Shown: piece by piece, positions 47,808 to 58,267 of the stretch
Layout: every line of letters begins with the position of its first letter
How positions within the stretch are numbered: the stretch's first letter is position 1
Assembly (NCBI GenBank): GCA_949289045.1
Contig: CASEMN010000001.1
Location: forward strand, 248,001-312,000
Length of the DNA stretch: 64,000 nucleotides
Origin: an uncultured Oscillospiraceae bacterium
GTDB taxonomy: Bacteria; Bacillota; Clostridia; Oscillospirales; Acutalibacteraceae
Direction of reading: 5' to 3'
The notes under the pieces: generated by a model
Told to the model about the DNA's origin: nothing
Databases searched by the model: none
What the model saw: only the letters and a program-made list of their open reading frames with translations
Position numbers and translations under genes: made by a program

Positions 47808-47837
47808 ACGAACGGTATCTATTCGTGCACGAACGGT
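47808..47837 (-). promoter_or_regulatory. Direct-repeat operator of the LytTR type
   Basis: Two identical 13-bp direct repeats (GTGCACGAACGGT on the forward strand at 47804-47816 and 47825-47837) with a period of exactly 21 bp. On the coding strand each contains ACCGTTCGT, which fits the known LytTR-binding pattern [TA][AC][CA]GTTN[AG][TG], and the 12-bp gap between the 9-bp boxes is the known spacing. They lie 52-80 bp before the first ABC gene; a TATAGT -10 candidate is at 47770-47775 with no good -35, as expected for an activated promoter. Confidence 0.8.
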
Positions 47838-48559
47838 CAAAGTGGGAGCATAACTTCCGTTGCAAAGACATCTTTTTCATCCTGACGGTTGACATATCCC
47901 GAATATTTTGCGGCAATTGAGTCTATTCTCTTTAAGCCGTATCCGTGGTTTTTTCCTTTTGTAGAAAAATACTCTTTACCGGATTTTTGAAGTTTTCCTC
48001 CTACAGAATTGGTAACGGAAATATAAAGTTGTCCTTTAAATACTCCTATGTATATTCTTATAAATCTCTCTTCTTCATTCTCAATCTGCATTACCGATTC
48101 AATAGCGTTATCTATAAGATTACCTATTACAGCACATAAATCGGTTTCGGTAACTGTCAGTGTGGCTGGAACCTGTGCGTCCGCTTTGATATTTATTCCT
48201 TTACCTTTCGCAGAAACAAGCTTACTGTTAAGTATAGCATCAATCATCACATTGCCGGTTTTAAGGACGGTGTCAATTTCCATTAAATCAGCATTTAGAG
48301 TTTTAAGGTAATTGTCAAGCAAATCATATTCTTTCATCTGTAAGTGCGCTTTCATTGTCTGAATATGATTTTTGTAGTCGTGCCTCCAGCCTCGTACCTG
48401 ACGGTACATACTTTCAACTTCCTCATAATGCTGCTTCAAAAGTGCATTTTGATAATCCTCAAGTTTTTTATCGGTGTAGTATTTAATCATAAATCTTACA
48501 GTAAAAAATATTAAAATAAGAAATAACGCCACTGCACAGACAATTATAAATATCTTCAT
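47837..48559 (-). CDS. Sensor histidine kinase, GHKL type with one TM helix
   Basis: A 240-residue kinase. There is one N-terminal TM helix (residues about 3-24), then a dimerisation helix with the phospho-acceptor H60 in WRHDYKNH. The ATP-binding domain has the N-box NLIDNAIES and G-box HGYGLKRI. It resembles AgrC-like kinases in the catalytic part, but lacks the usual six-TM sensor, so the input may come from another membrane protein such as the neighbouring exporter. It overlaps the response regulator by 1 nt (TAATG). The gene ends inside the direct repeat. Confidence 0.9.
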   Translation of the reverse strand: MKIFIIVCAVALFLILIFFTVRFMIKYYTDKKLEDYQNALLKQHYEEVESMYRQVRGWRHDYKNHIQTMKAHLQMKEYDLLDNYLKTLNADLMEIDTVLKTGNVMIDAILNSKLVSAKGKGINIKADAQVPATLTVTETDLCAVIGNLIDNAIESVMQIENEEERFIRIYIGVFKGQLYISVTNSVGGKLQKSGKEYFSTKGKNHGYGLKRIDSIAAKYSGYVNRQDEKDVFATEVMLPL

Positions 48560-49272
48560 TAAATCTTCCCCTTATAGTAAGAAATAAAAGCGTCATTTAC
48601 ATCGTTATACATTCTACGGCTTATGGGAACTGTTTTGCCGCTGTCTAGTAAAATTTCATACTTCTTAATTAGTTTTACGCATTTTAAATTTATTCCATAT
48701 GAACGGTGACATTTGACAAATTTATTCGCAGAAAGTTTTCCCATAACCGAATTCATTCCGCTTTGCACTTCCAGCGCTCCGCTTTCGGTAAAAACAGATG
48801 TGCTGTGAGAAAAAGCTTCAAGGTATTCTATTTCATCCTCATATACAGCAAGGGTTTCTCCGTCGGTTTCAAGAACAATTTTTTTGTTATCAGAGTTGAT
48901 ATTCCTTTCCGAAGCAGCTGTAAGAGCATCAAAAAGTCGATTTTCGTCAATAGGCTTTATAAGATAATTGACTGCATACACATTGTAGCCTTCTCCTATA
49001 AAATCGTAGATACCAGTCACGAATATAATACTGATCTTATCATTTAGTTTTCTCAGTTCTTTGGCAAGCTCCATTCCGTTTTGTCCTGACATTTGTATAT
49101 CGAGTACAGCAATATCAAAGCGGTTTTTGCCGTAATTAAACCAAAATTCTTCCGCACTCTCAAACAGGCTGAGTGTGCAGGGTTTGTTCATTATATCAGA
49201 CCATTTTTTAATAACATTGCTAAGATATTCAAGCTGACTCTTTTCATCGTCACAAACAGCAATTTTAATCAT
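48559..49272 (-). CDS. LytTR-family response regulator
   Basis: A 237-residue regulator. The receiver domain (residues 1-118) has acidic pocket D8-D9, phosphorylation site D58 in AVLDIQMSG, and a KPI lysine near residue 107. The LytTR DNA-binding domain (about 132-235) follows, with an FVKCHRSYGINLKCV block. ATG 49272 was chosen as MIKIAVCDDE is the usual start and GGAAAG lies 11 nt upstream. It is the first gene of the reverse-strand group and probably binds the direct repeat before the ABC genes. Confidence 0.92.
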   Translation of the reverse strand: MIKIAVCDDEKSQLEYLSNVIKKWSDIMNKPCTLSLFESAEEFWFNYGKNRFDIAVLDIQMSGQNGMELAKELRKLNDKISIIFVTGIYDFIGEGYNVYAVNYLIKPIDENRLFDALTAASERNINSDNKKIVLETDGETLAVYEDEIEYLEAFSHSTSVFTESGALEVQSGMNSVMGKLSANKFVKCHRSYGINLKCVKLIKKYEILLDSGKTVPISRRMYNDVNDAFISYYKGKI

Positions 49273-49339
49273 CTCGATAGTTTTCTTTCCTTCCGAAAAA
49301 CATTCATAAATTTTGTGTCTCTTGAGATAATCAGACAAA

Positions 49340-49368
49340 ATTATAATTTATCGTTTATTTTAACACAA
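49340..49368 (-). promoter_or_regulatory. Candidate promoter of the regulator-kinase operon
   Basis: On the reverse strand, TTGTGT and TATAAT are separated by 17 bp, about 67 bp before the regulator start. No copy of the ACCGTTCGT repeat was seen here, so this promoter may be constitutive. Confidence 0.55.
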
Positions 49369-49495
49369 AACCATTTTCATTGCCATAGTAAGATTTGTTT
49401 AAAAAGATATATAGCTTTCTTTATAAGAAAATTAACTGTTAAAAAATTGACAGTTTATTGTTTTCATATAGCGTTCTTATTCATTATTTTGACTA

Positions 49496-49523
49496 TTGTT
49501 TTTTGCGTTCATGGTGTTATAAT
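49496..49523 (+). promoter_or_regulatory. Candidate extended -10 promoter of the V-ATPase operon
   Basis: TGTTATAAT is an extended -10 box, with TTGTTT 16 bp upstream. It lies about 45 bp before the first V-ATPase gene. The 49273-49568 region otherwise holds no gene. Confidence 0.6.
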
Positions 49524-49568
49524 TAATGACAGATTTTAAGATTTTGCTTTTTATTGCGAGGTGGAAAT

Positions 49569-49880
49569 ATGGATGATATGCTCAAGGTGCTCATGGATAT
49601 GGATGCGGCGGCAAGAGACCGTACCAATGAAGTTGAGGCCATGAAAGAAAATAATCAGAGTAAGCTTGCTGCGCAAAAAGCTGAGATAATTGAAGAAAAA
49701 ATGAAAGATGCTAAATTGCGGGCAGATGAAAAAGCTTCCCAAATAGCTGAAGAAACCGAAAAACGCATTGAAGAAATTAAAAGTAAAGGTCAACAATCGT
49801 TTTCGGATATGGAAAAACTTGCAGACGAAAACAGAAAAACATGGGTTGATGAAATAGTTGCAAGAACTTTGAACAATTAA
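49569..49880 (+). CDS. ntpG: V-type ATPase subunit G/H (peripheral stalk)
   Basis: A 103-residue, highly charged, almost entirely helical protein (coiled coil over residues about 10-85, rich in Lys, Glu and Ala), fitting the peripheral-stalk G (AtpH-like) subunit. ATG 49569 follows GAGGTGG. It is the first of nine V-ATPase genes. The assignment rests on composition and position. Confidence 0.78.
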   Translation: MDDMLKVLMDMDAAARDRTNEVEAMKENNQSKLAAQKAEIIEEKMKDAKLRADEKASQIAEETEKRIEEIKSKGQQSFSDMEKLADENRKTWVDEIVARTLNN

Positions 49881-49914
49881 GTTTCAATAAATGCGAAAGG
49901 AAGGTGAGTTTCTT

Positions 49915-50964
49915 ATGCTTTCAAAGTTTGCAGCTAACTCCATTATGGCCAAAGCTCATGCCTTATACGGACGTAAGCTGACATCAAAAAATTATGCTGA
50001 TTTGCTTGCCTGTAAAAGCGTAGGGGAAGCGGCTTCTTACTTAAAGACACGTACAGCATATGCTGAAGTTATGGAAAACTGTGCGGCTGCGTCTCTTCAC
50101 AGAACACAGCTCGAAACTATATTGAAGCAAAGAGTTTTCAATCAGTGTATATCTCTTTGCAGATACGAGATGTCAATCGGTCAAGACTTTTATAAGTACT
50201 TTATGATTAAAGGGGATATTGAACAGATCATAACATGTCTTCGTTTGTTATCCACTTCTGACCCTCATGATTATCTGATGGTTGTGCCGGATTTCTTTAA
50301 CCAGCATACTGAAATTGATTTGTACGCTCTTGCTTCTGCTAAAAATATGAAAGGGGTTCTTGAAGCCTTAAATGGTTCTCCATATAAGGCAATTATTGAA
50401 CCTTATTTTACAGAAGATATAAACAACATAAGTATAACTCAAATTGAAACTGCGTTAGAGGAATATATGTATACGGAAATAGAAAAGCTTGTGATTTCTT
50501 CTTTTTCTAAAAAAACAGGTGAGGAAATCATGGACTTTTTTAAAACCCGAGCAGACTTACTGTACATTGTGCGTTTATATCGCATAAAGAGCTTTTATAA
50601 AAATAATGAAAATATTTTTTGGGCAATGCACGCTGAGCATAAATATTCCTTACTCAGCAAAAAGGTATTAGAAGAAATGAAAAACGCTAAAACTTGCGAT
50701 GAGCTTATGTCGATTGTAAACAAAAGCTCATATGGCAGTGACTTTAGACGTTTCGAATTTCAATATATTGAAGACTGTGTACATAGGGTAGCTTTCTACC
50801 GAAGCTTACGCAATTTCAGATATTCAACAAATCCTTATCTTATAATGCTCTGTTACGTCTATTTGGCGGAAACTGAACTTGAAAACGTTATTCATATTAT
50901 TGAAGGTATACGTTACAATGTTCCAAGAGAAGAAATAGCCTCTCTTCTTGTGGGAGCTGATTGA
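49915..50964 (+). CDS. ntpC: V-type ATPase subunit C (d-type)
   Basis: A 349-residue funnel-shaped subunit that links the central stalk to the membrane ring. It begins FAANSIMAKAHALYGRKLT, typical of the family. Repeated helical segments such as FRFSTNPYLI-like near the end and a tail with NVIHIIEGIRY fit the three-fold repeat seen in this subunit. ATG 49915 follows AAAGGAAGGTGA; an earlier ATG has no ribosome site. Confidence 0.9.
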   Translation: MLSKFAANSIMAKAHALYGRKLTSKNYADLLACKSVGEAASYLKTRTAYAEVMENCAAASLHRTQLETILKQRVFNQCISLCRYEMSIGQDFYKYFMIKGDIEQIITCLRLLSTSDPHDYLMVVPDFFNQHTEIDLYALASAKNMKGVLEALNGSPYKAIIEPYFTEDINNISITQIETALEEYMYTEIEKLVISSFSKKTGEEIMDFFKTRADLLYIVRLYRIKSFYKNNENIFWAMHAEHKYSLLSKKVLEEMKNAKTCDELMSIVNKSSYGSDFRRFEFQYIEDCVHRVAFYRSLRNFRYSTNPYLIMLCYVYLAETELENVIHIIEGIRYNVPREEIASLLVGAD

Positions 50965-50985
50965 CATGTTAGGGGGGTATAAATT

Positions 50986-52911
50986 TTGGCAGTAGAAAAA
51001 ATGAAACTGGTTAAAGTTGTCGGTGTTCTAAGTCATCTTGATGAGTTTCTATCGGCAGCTTGTGCAGACGGTTTCTTCCAGCCGGAACAGGCAACACAAT
51101 TTATTTCATCTAGTCTTGGCTTTGAAGCGCTAAACGAAGAGAATCCGTATTCGACTCTCCTTCAAAAAATCGAAGAACTCGCTTCTGCTTCAGGTTTTGA
51201 ACTTAAATCTGTCAAGGTGGATCCTCAGAATATGAGTTTTTCTGAAGAATCCAAAAAGTATATCTACGACCTTGCGGATAAATTTGCAAAACTTAACGAT
51301 GAACGAAAGCAGCTGGAAGAACAGCTCAAAACTTGCGAAGTAGCAATTGAACAGTACAACCACTTTACCGGCCTTGATATGAATCTGGAAAAAATACTTG
51401 ATTGTGAGTATATTAAATTCAGATTTGGTCATATGCCTAAAGAATCTAAAATTAAGCTGGCTGCTTATTCTGATAACGCAAGTTTACTTTTCGTTCCCTG
51501 TTCTTCAGATAAGACCGATGAATGGGGCGTATACTTTGCTCCAAAAGAAAAAATAGCAGAGGTAGACAGAATATTCGCAAAGCTCGCTTTTGAGAGATTG
51601 AGAATTCCTCTTGCAGTAGGTACTCCCGAAGAGATCATTGCCGCAATAAATGAAAATATTGAAATACTTCGCAGTGAGATAAAGGAGTGCAGTGAAAGAG
51701 CGCTGCAAAATTGGAACAAAGAGGAAAGCAAATGTAACCTTGTTTACTCACAACTCAAATATTTATCTTCATTGTTTGATTTAAGAAAATATTCTGCTGT
51801 TTATTATGACGGATTTTTCAACCTTAACTGGTTTTTCTACACCGGCTGGATACCGGAAAGCAAAACAGATGAATTTGAAAAAATCGTTAAGAAAATAGAT
51901 ACTCTTTCTTTTGAATCAGAAACAGTATCTTCGGACAGTAAAGTTCAAGCACCGACAAAGCTTAAAAACAAACGAATATTCCGTCCTTTTGAATACATCG
52001 TTGAGATGTTCGGTGTACCATCGTCTGACGATGTTGATGTTACTTCTTTTGTTGCCATTACATATACCGTTATGTTTGGTCTTATGTTTGGCGATCTTGG
52101 CCAGGGATTTGTCCTTGCAATTGCCGGTTTTGTTATGTGGAAGTTTATGCACATGGCAATAGGTAAAGTGCTTGTACCCTGCGGAATATCGGCAATGGTT
52201 GCCGGAACTGTTTATGGTTCCTTCTTCGGTTACGAGCATGCACTTGATCCTCTTTACCATGCACTGGGATTTGCCGAAAAGCCAGTTGATGTAATGGATT
52301 CAATTAACGGTATGCTTTTAATGGCAATAGGAATAGGTATAGTCCTATTAGTGTGTTCAATGCTAATCTTTATGTACAAGAGCATAAAGAACAAACGAAT
52401 AGGGGAGGCGTTGTTCAGCCAAAACGGACTTGCCGGAATTGTCCTCTATTTGTGCGGAGTATGTTTTGTACTCGATTTTATGGGTGCGGAAAGCTTCCTG
52501 CCGAAACCAGTATTTATTGCCGGAATGATTGTTTCTATCTTAGTAATTTTCTTTAAGGAAATTCTTATAGGTATTGTCGATAAGCATCCCGACTGGAAAC
52601 CGGAGAGTATAGGAGATTTCATACTTGAAAATGCTTTTGAAATTTTTGAGTATATTCTTTCTTTCTTCAGCAATACCGTTTCCTTCCTGAGAATTTCAGC
52701 TTTCGTACTTGTTCACTCGGGTATGATGATGGCTGTTTTTGCAATAGCAAAGGACGGAAACATTATTGTTGTAATACTCGGCAATATTCTTGTTATGTGC
52801 CTTGAAGCATTATTTGTTTCAATTCAGGCAATGCGTCTTGAATATTATGAACTGTTCAGCCGTTGTTATTCAGGTGAAGGCAGAACCTTTGAACCTGTAA
52901 AAATAAACTAA
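50986..52911 (+). CDS. ntpI: V-type ATPase subunit I (a-type)
   Basis: A 641-residue stator subunit. The soluble N-terminal half (1-330) forms a long coiled-coil arm (about 80-120, 205-245). The C-terminal half has seven or eight TM helices from about 340 (VAITYTVMFGLMFGDLGQG) to 630. The conserved arginine is probably in FLRISAFVLVHSGMM. It provides the ion path beside the K ring. A TTG start follows GGGGGG. Confidence 0.93.
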   Translation: MAVEKMKLVKVVGVLSHLDEFLSAACADGFFQPEQATQFISSSLGFEALNEENPYSTLLQKIEELASASGFELKSVKVDPQNMSFSEESKKYIYDLADKFAKLNDERKQLEEQLKTCEVAIEQYNHFTGLDMNLEKILDCEYIKFRFGHMPKESKIKLAAYSDNASLLFVPCSSDKTDEWGVYFAPKEKIAEVDRIFAKLAFERLRIPLAVGTPEEIIAAINENIEILRSEIKECSERALQNWNKEESKCNLVYSQLKYLSSLFDLRKYSAVYYDGFFNLNWFFYTGWIPESKTDEFEKIVKKIDTLSFESETVSSDSKVQAPTKLKNKRIFRPFEYIVEMFGVPSSDDVDVTSFVAITYTVMFGLMFGDLGQGFVLAIAGFVMWKFMHMAIGKVLVPCGISAMVAGTVYGSFFGYEHALDPLYHALGFAEKPVDVMDSINGMLLMAIGIGIVLLVCSMLIFMYKSIKNKRIGEALFSQNGLAGIVLYLCGVCFVLDFMGAESFLPKPVFIAGMIVSILVIFFKEILIGIVDKHPDWKPESIGDFILENAFEIFEYILSFFSNTVSFLRISAFVLVHSGMMMAVFAIAKDGNIIVVILGNILVMCLEALFVSIQAMRLEYYELFSRCYSGEGRTFEPVKIN

Positions 52912-52925
52912 AAACTTTGATTTAA

Positions 52926-53426
<501 letters not shown>

Positions 53427-53454
53427 CTAATCTTTAATCCATGGTGGTGATTTT

Positions 53455-53763
53455 ATGCGCTTTTTTCTTGTAAGTGACAATAAGGATACGTTGGTAGGAA
53501 TGCGCTTGGCTGGTATTCCCGGAGTAGTTGTACATACTCCTGAAGATACTCAGGCCGCTCTTGAAAGAGCTATTCTTGACGATGAGGTTGGAATTGTACT
53601 TATAACCGAAAAGCTTGTTAAACTCTGCCCTGAGCTTGTATCACAGCTTAAAGAAAGCCATGAAAAGCCGCTTCTTGTTGAAATTCCGGATCGTCACGGT
53701 TCTGGAAGAGGAAAAGACTCAATTACAAAATACGTAAGAGAGGCTATCGGAATAAAGATTTGA
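53455..53763 (+). CDS. ntpF: V-type ATPase subunit F
   Basis: A 102-residue central-stalk subunit with the compact Rossmann-like pattern of the family: FFLVSDNKDTLVGMRLAGIPG, ILDDEVGIVLITEKLV and VEIPDRHGSGRGKDSI. It connects rotor and catalytic head. SD GGTGGTG precedes ATG. It overlaps the ribosome site of subunit E. Confidence 0.92.
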   Translation: MRFFLVSDNKDTLVGMRLAGIPGVVVHTPEDTQAALERAILDDEVGIVLITEKLVKLCPELVSQLKESHEKPLLVEIPDRHGSGRGKDSITKYVREAIGIKI

Positions 53764-53773
53764 GGTGAAAGCT

Positions 53774-54373
53774 GTGCTTAATCATGAAGAAAGACTTAAA
53801 AGTTTTCTTGATTCAATAAACCGAGAAACACAGGAAAAGTATAATAAGATTTTAGGCGAAATCGAAGAGCAGAGTAAAAAAGAGCTTGATGAGGCCACAA
53901 AAATTGCAGAAAGACAAGCTCAGGACTTTTTTAATAAATCTGTCGCTAAAAGTAAAATCGAATCAAACAATAAAATCGCCGGCAAAATGATGGAAACCAG
54001 AGCAGAACTTAGCAAATTGAGAGAAAAAATAACAGCTGATATTTTCAGTGAAGCAAAAGACAGGCTGAATGCTTTCACGGAAAGTAGCGATTATGAAGCT
54101 TTTGTTGCTAAGAGTGCCGCATCTGTTTTAGCTTTACTTGGCGAAGGCGCTCAGGTATATGTAAAAGATGCAGATTTAAAATTTAAAAAAGTTATTTTAA
54201 AGGTATTTAATAATAACTGCACAGTTTCAGCAGATTCAGATATAGAAATCGGTGGTTTGAAAGCTAAAAAAGCTGACGGAACCCTTATCGCCGATGATAC
54301 TTTAGATTCAAGACTGAAACAGCAATATGAATGGTTTTTGTCAAACTGCAATTTAAGTGTAGATTTTCAATAA
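53774..54373 (+). CDS. ntpE: V-type ATPase subunit E (peripheral stalk)
   Basis: A 199-residue subunit with a long N-terminal coiled coil (residues about 5-100, very rich in Lys/Glu/Gln/Ala) and a small C-terminal globular domain with DIEIGGLKAKKADGTLIADD, typical of subunit E. GTG 53774 was chosen because GAGGTGA lies 5-6 nt before it. An earlier GTG is part of that same ribosome site. Confidence 0.9.
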   Translation: MLNHEERLKSFLDSINRETQEKYNKILGEIEEQSKKELDEATKIAERQAQDFFNKSVAKSKIESNNKIAGKMMETRAELSKLREKITADIFSEAKDRLNAFTESSDYEAFVAKSAASVLALLGEGAQVYVKDADLKFKKVILKVFNNNCTVSADSDIEIGGLKAKKADGTLIADDTLDSRLKQQYEWFLSNCNLSVDFQ

Positions 54374-54388
54374 AAAGGGGGTGTTTCT

Positions 54389-56143
54389 GTGTCGGAAAAC
54401 GTTATTTATGGAATTAACGGACCTGTTGTTACTATTAAAGGAAAAACAGATCTTCAAATGCTTGAAATGGTATATGTAGGTGAAGCAGGACTCGTTGGCG
54501 AAGTTATCGGTCTCGATGATAATACAACTACAATTCAGGTTTATGAAGAGACAACAGGACTTAAACCAGGCGAAAAGGTTATATCAACAGGCGGACCGAT
54601 GTGCGTAACTCTTGGTCCAGGAATAATTACAAATATTTTCGACGGTATTGAAAGACCTCTCGGAGCACTCGAAAAAAATTTCGGTGCATTTATAGGTAAA
54701 GGTACATCAGTTCCGTCTCTTGATACAGAAAAGGAATGGGATGTAACTGTTACTGTTTCAGTAGGGGAACATCTTAAAGGCGGCGATATTTACGCTACAT
54801 GCCCCGAAACAGCAATTATAACTCATAAAGTCATGGTTCCTCCGGAGCTTGAAGGTGAAGTTATATTCTGTGCTGAAAACGGTAAATACCGTTTGAATGA
54901 TACAATTATAAAAATCAGAGACGCAAAGGGTACAGAACACGAATTGACTCTTTGTCAAAAGTGGCCTATCAGAACACCTCGCCCTGTGGCTAAAAGACTT
55001 CCGTCCAGTAAGCCTCTTATTACGGGACAGAGAATTATAGATACAGTTTTCCCGATCGCAAAGGGTGGCGCTGCAGCTATTCCCGGAGGATTCGGTACAG
55101 GTAAAACAATGACACAGCATCAGCTTGCAAAATGGTGCGATGCTGATATCATTATTTATGTTGGCTGCGGTGAACGTGGCAACGAGATGACCCAGGCTCT
55201 TACTGAATTCGGAGAAATTATGGACCCGAAATCGGGAAGACCTCTTACCGATAGAACTGTTCTTATTGCCAACACTTCAAATATGCCTGTTGCAGCCCGT
55301 GAGGCTTCAATTTATACTGGTATCACATTGGCTGAATATTATCGTGATATGGGTTACCACACAGCCATAATGGCGGACTCAACTTCACGTTGGGCAGAGG
55401 CTCTTCGTGAAATTTCTGGACGCTTGGAAGAAATGCCCGCTGATGAAGGTTTCCCGGCATATCTTCCTTCACGTCTTGCTGAGTTCTATGAACGTGCCGG
55501 TTATGTTGAAACCTTAAACGATAAAGAGGGTTCAATTACAATTATCGGAGCTGTTTCTCCTCAGGGTTCAGATTTTTCAGAGCCTGTAACACAGAATACT
55601 AAGCGTTTCACACGTTGTTTCTGGGCTCTCGATAAGTCTTTAGCATATGCAAGACATTATCCGGCAATTAACTGGAACAACAGCTATAGTGAATATATCG
55701 GCGATTTGTCAAAATGGTATAACGAAAACATCGGTGAAGATTTCCTTAAATACCGTGAAGAAATTTGCTCAATTCTTCTTGATGAAAACTCTCTTATGGA
55801 AATAGTAAAGCTTATTGGTGCTGACGTGCTTCCTGACGATCAGAAGCTCGTTATTGAAATCGCACGTGTTGTAAGAGTCGGATTTTTACAGCAGAACGCT
55901 TTCCATGCTGATGATACTTTTGTATCTCTCGAAAAGCAGATGAAGATGATGCAGGTAATTTTGCATCTCTATCATAAGTGTAAAAAGATTGTTGCAAAGC
56001 AGATTCCAATTTCAAAGATAATTCAGCTTGGTGTTTTCGACAAGCTTGTAAAAATGAAGTATGATATTCCAAACAACCGTCTTGATATGTTTGACGAATA
56101 CATTACTGAAATCGACAATGCGCTGGCAGCTTACCTTAAGTAA
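54389..56143 (+). CDS. ntpA: V-type ATPase catalytic subunit A
   Basis: A 584-residue catalytic subunit. The P-loop reads [16 protein letters not shown], with the bulge region (about 110-185) inserted before it, and GERGNEM and [17 protein letters not shown] further on. Length fits the 580-600 family size. The GTG start follows AAAAAGGGGGTG. It hydrolyses or makes ATP together with subunit B. Confidence 0.97.
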   Translation: MSENVIYGINGPVVTIKGKTDLQMLEMVYVGEAGLVGEVIGLDDNTTTIQVYEETTGLKPGEKVISTGGPMCVTLGPGIITNIFDGIERPLGALEKNFGAFIGKGTSVPSLDTEKEWDVTVTVSVGEHLKGGDIYATCPETAIITHKVMVPPELEGEVIFCAENGKYRLNDTIIKIRDAKGTEHELTLCQKWPIRTPRPVAKRLPSSKPLITGQRIIDTVFPIAKGGAAAIPGGFGTGKTMTQHQLAKWCDADIIIYVGCGERGNEMTQALTEFGEIMDPKSGRPLTDRTVLIANTSNMPVAAREASIYTGITLAEYYRDMGYHTAIMADSTSRWAEALREISGRLEEMPADEGFPAYLPSRLAEFYERAGYVETLNDKEGSITIIGAVSPQGSDFSEPVTQNTKRFTRCFWALDKSLAYARHYPAINWNNSYSEYIGDLSKWYNENIGEDFLKYREEICSILLDENSLMEIVKLIGADVLPDDQKLVIEIARVVRVGFLQQNAFHADDTFVSLEKQMKMMQVILHLYHKCKKIVAKQIPISKIIQLGVFDKLVKMKYDIPNNRLDMFDEYITEIDNALAAYLK

Positions 56144-56166
56144 ATAGCGCAGGGGAGGCTGAAATT

Positions 56167-57531
56167 ATGATATTAGAGCATGTTGGGCTCAACAATATTA
56201 ATGGCTCGCTTATTGTTCTTGACGGCGTTAAAAACGCCGCTTACGAAGAAATGGTGGAGCTGAAACTTGACAACGGAACAAGCAGGGTAGGCCGAATTGT
56301 TAAAATTGACGGAGAAAGAGTAGTAATCCAGGTTTTTGAAGGCACTAAAGGTCTCTCAATGGTAAATACAAAAACTGTACTTACCGGAAAGCCCATGGAA
56401 ATGAAGCTGTCTAAAGATATCCTTGGTCGTGTCTTTGACGGCCTCGGAAGACCAATTGATGATATGGGCGATATTTATCCGGAATGTAGCCGTGATGTAA
56501 ATGGTGCTCCTATTAACCCGATTTCCCGTGTTTATCCCAAAAACTATATAAATACCGGAATTTCTTCAATTGATGCTCTTGCAACTCTTATTAGAGGTCA
56601 GAAGCTGCCTATATTCTCCGGTTCAGGTATGAAGCACAACGAGCTTGCTGTCCAGATAGTAAGTCAGGCTTCAATTGCAGACGATGAAGATTTTGCTATT
56701 GTTTTTGCAGCAATGGGCGTTAAAAACGATGTTGCAGAATATTTCCGTAAATCATTTGAAGAAGCAAATGTTATGGATAAGGTTGTTATGTTTCTTAATC
56801 TGGCTAATGACCCGATTATTGAAAGAATTATAACACCTCGATGTGCTCTTACTGCAGCTGAATATCTTGCATTTGAAAAAAATATGCATATCCTTGTAAT
56901 TCTTACCGATATGACATCTTATGCTGAAGCTTTGCGTGAATTTAGCTCATCTAAAGGTGAGATACCTGGCAGAAAGGGATTCCCGGGATATCTTTATTCT
57001 GATCTGGCTTCTCTTTATGAACGTGCCGGTATTGTTAAAGGCAAATCAGGATCTGTTACTCAGATACCGATTTTAACAATGCCTAACGATGATATTACAC
57101 ACCCGATTCCTGACCTTACAGGTTACATTACTGAAGGACAGATAGTTCTTGACCGTGATCTTGATGCTACCGGTATTTACCCGCCTGTAAGTGTTTTGCC
57201 GTCACTTTCAAGACTTATGAAAGACGGTATCGGCGCAGGTTATACAAGAGAAGATCATAGTGCCCTTTCTAACCAGCTCTTTGCTACATATGCAAAGGTT
57301 CAGGATGCAAAGGCTCTTGCATCAGTTATCGGTGAAGATGAACTTTCTGCATCAGATAAACGTTTGATGACCTTTGGACGTGAATTTGAGGAGCGTTTCC
57401 TGAATCAAGGTAATGAAAACCGTTCTATTGAAGAAACGCTTGATTTAGGCTGGGAGCTGCTTTCAATGCTTCCGAGAGAAGAACTTGATAGAGTTGATGA
57501 AGAAACTCTTAATAAGCATTATAAAGGCTAA
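56167..57531 (+). CDS. ntpB: V-type ATPase regulatory subunit B
   Basis: A 454-residue non-catalytic nucleotide-binding subunit. Conserved parts are [15 protein letters not shown], the degenerate loop [14 protein letters not shown] in place of a P-loop, and [17 protein letters not shown]. It alternates with subunit A in the hexamer. It starts 23 nt after subunit A, with an SD GGGGAGG. Confidence 0.96.
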   Translation: MILEHVGLNNINGSLIVLDGVKNAAYEEMVELKLDNGTSRVGRIVKIDGERVVIQVFEGTKGLSMVNTKTVLTGKPMEMKLSKDILGRVFDGLGRPIDDMGDIYPECSRDVNGAPINPISRVYPKNYINTGISSIDALATLIRGQKLPIFSGSGMKHNELAVQIVSQASIADDEDFAIVFAAMGVKNDVAEYFRKSFEEANVMDKVVMFLNLANDPIIERIITPRCALTAAEYLAFEKNMHILVILTDMTSYAEALREFSSSKGEIPGRKGFPGYLYSDLASLYERAGIVKGKSGSVTQIPILTMPNDDITHPIPDLTGYITEGQIVLDRDLDATGIYPPVSVLPSLSRLMKDGIGAGYTREDHSALSNQLFATYAKVQDAKALASVIGEDELSASDKRLMTFGREFEERFLNQGNENRSIEETLDLGWELLSMLPREELDRVDEETLNKHYKG

Positions 57532-57567
57532 TCCCTTCATATTTCATAAGGAAAGGAGCGTTGAATT

Positions 57568-58182
57568 TTGGCAGTAAAAGTTTTTCCGACAAAAGCAAAC
57601 TTAATGAATGCAAAAAAATCTCTTGAGCTTGCCAAACTCGGATATGACCTAATGGATAGAAAAAGAAATATTCTTATTCGAGAAATGATGCTGCTTATTG
57701 ATAAAGCTGGAGAAGTACAGCAAAAAATCGATTCAACATATTCTCAAGCTTATGCAGCATTGCAAAAGGCAAATATAACCTTGGGAATGTGTGAGGAATT
57801 TGCCGGTGCAACTCCAATTGATGACGGCCTTAAAATTGATTATAGAAGTGTAATGGGTGTAGAGCTTCCGACTGTACAGCTTGAAGATTCAAAATTAGAT
57901 CTCAGATACGGCTGGACCGACACGAACTCACAGCTTGATGAGGCCTATTTAAGGTTTGATGAGGTTAAAAAATTAACAGCTCGTTTGGCAGAAGTTGAAA
58001 GCAGTGTTTACAAACTTGCCAATGCCATCAAGAAAACACAAAAACGTGCAAATGCGCTTAGCAATATAATAATTCCGCAGTTTCAGGAAACCATCAAATA
58101 TATAACTGAAGCTCTAGAAGAGAAAGAAAGAGAAGATTTTTCAAGACTAAAAGTTATTAAAAAGCAAAAAGAGTCGGAATAA
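57568..58182 (+). CDS. ntpD: V-type ATPase subunit D (central stalk)
   Basis: A 204-residue helical hairpin protein that forms the rotor shaft. The start AVKVFPTKANLMNAKKSLELAKLGYDLMDRK and the second helix with RANALSNIIIPQFQETIKYI are diagnostic. TTG start after AAAGGAG. Last gene of the operon, followed by a terminator. Confidence 0.95.
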   Translation: MAVKVFPTKANLMNAKKSLELAKLGYDLMDRKRNILIREMMLLIDKAGEVQQKIDSTYSQAYAALQKANITLGMCEEFAGATPIDDGLKIDYRSVMGVELPTVQLEDSKLDLRYGWTDTNSQLDEAYLRFDEVKKLTARLAEVESSVYKLANAIKKTQKRANALSNIIIPQFQETIKYITEALEEKEREDFSRLKVIKKQKESE

Positions 58183-58214
58183 TCTTCTTCATCGTGCAAA
58201 ATAATACAAATTCC

Positions 58215-58250
58215 AATACACCTACTTATTTAAATATAAGTAGGTGTATT
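58215..58250 (+). terminator. Terminator of the V-ATPase operon
   Basis: A perfect 15-bp stem (AATACACCTACTTAT / ATAAGTAGGTGTATT) with a 6-nt loop, followed by ACTATTATAA. The T run is short but the stem is strong. Confidence 0.8.
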
Positions 58251-58267
58251 ACTATTATAATAAACAC

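Noticed and set aside
47471..47920. Forward open frame across the kinase-exporter junction
   Set aside because: Antisense to two well-supported genes and to the direct repeat; no ribosome site.
49447..49494. TTGACA at 49447 and TTGACT at 49489 as -35 boxes for the V-ATPase operon
   Set aside because: Spacing to the TATAAT at 49518 is far too long (65 and 23 bp).
49093..49539. Forward open frame across the response regulator start
   Set aside because: Antisense to the receiver domain and then non-coding AT-rich DNA; composition not protein-like.
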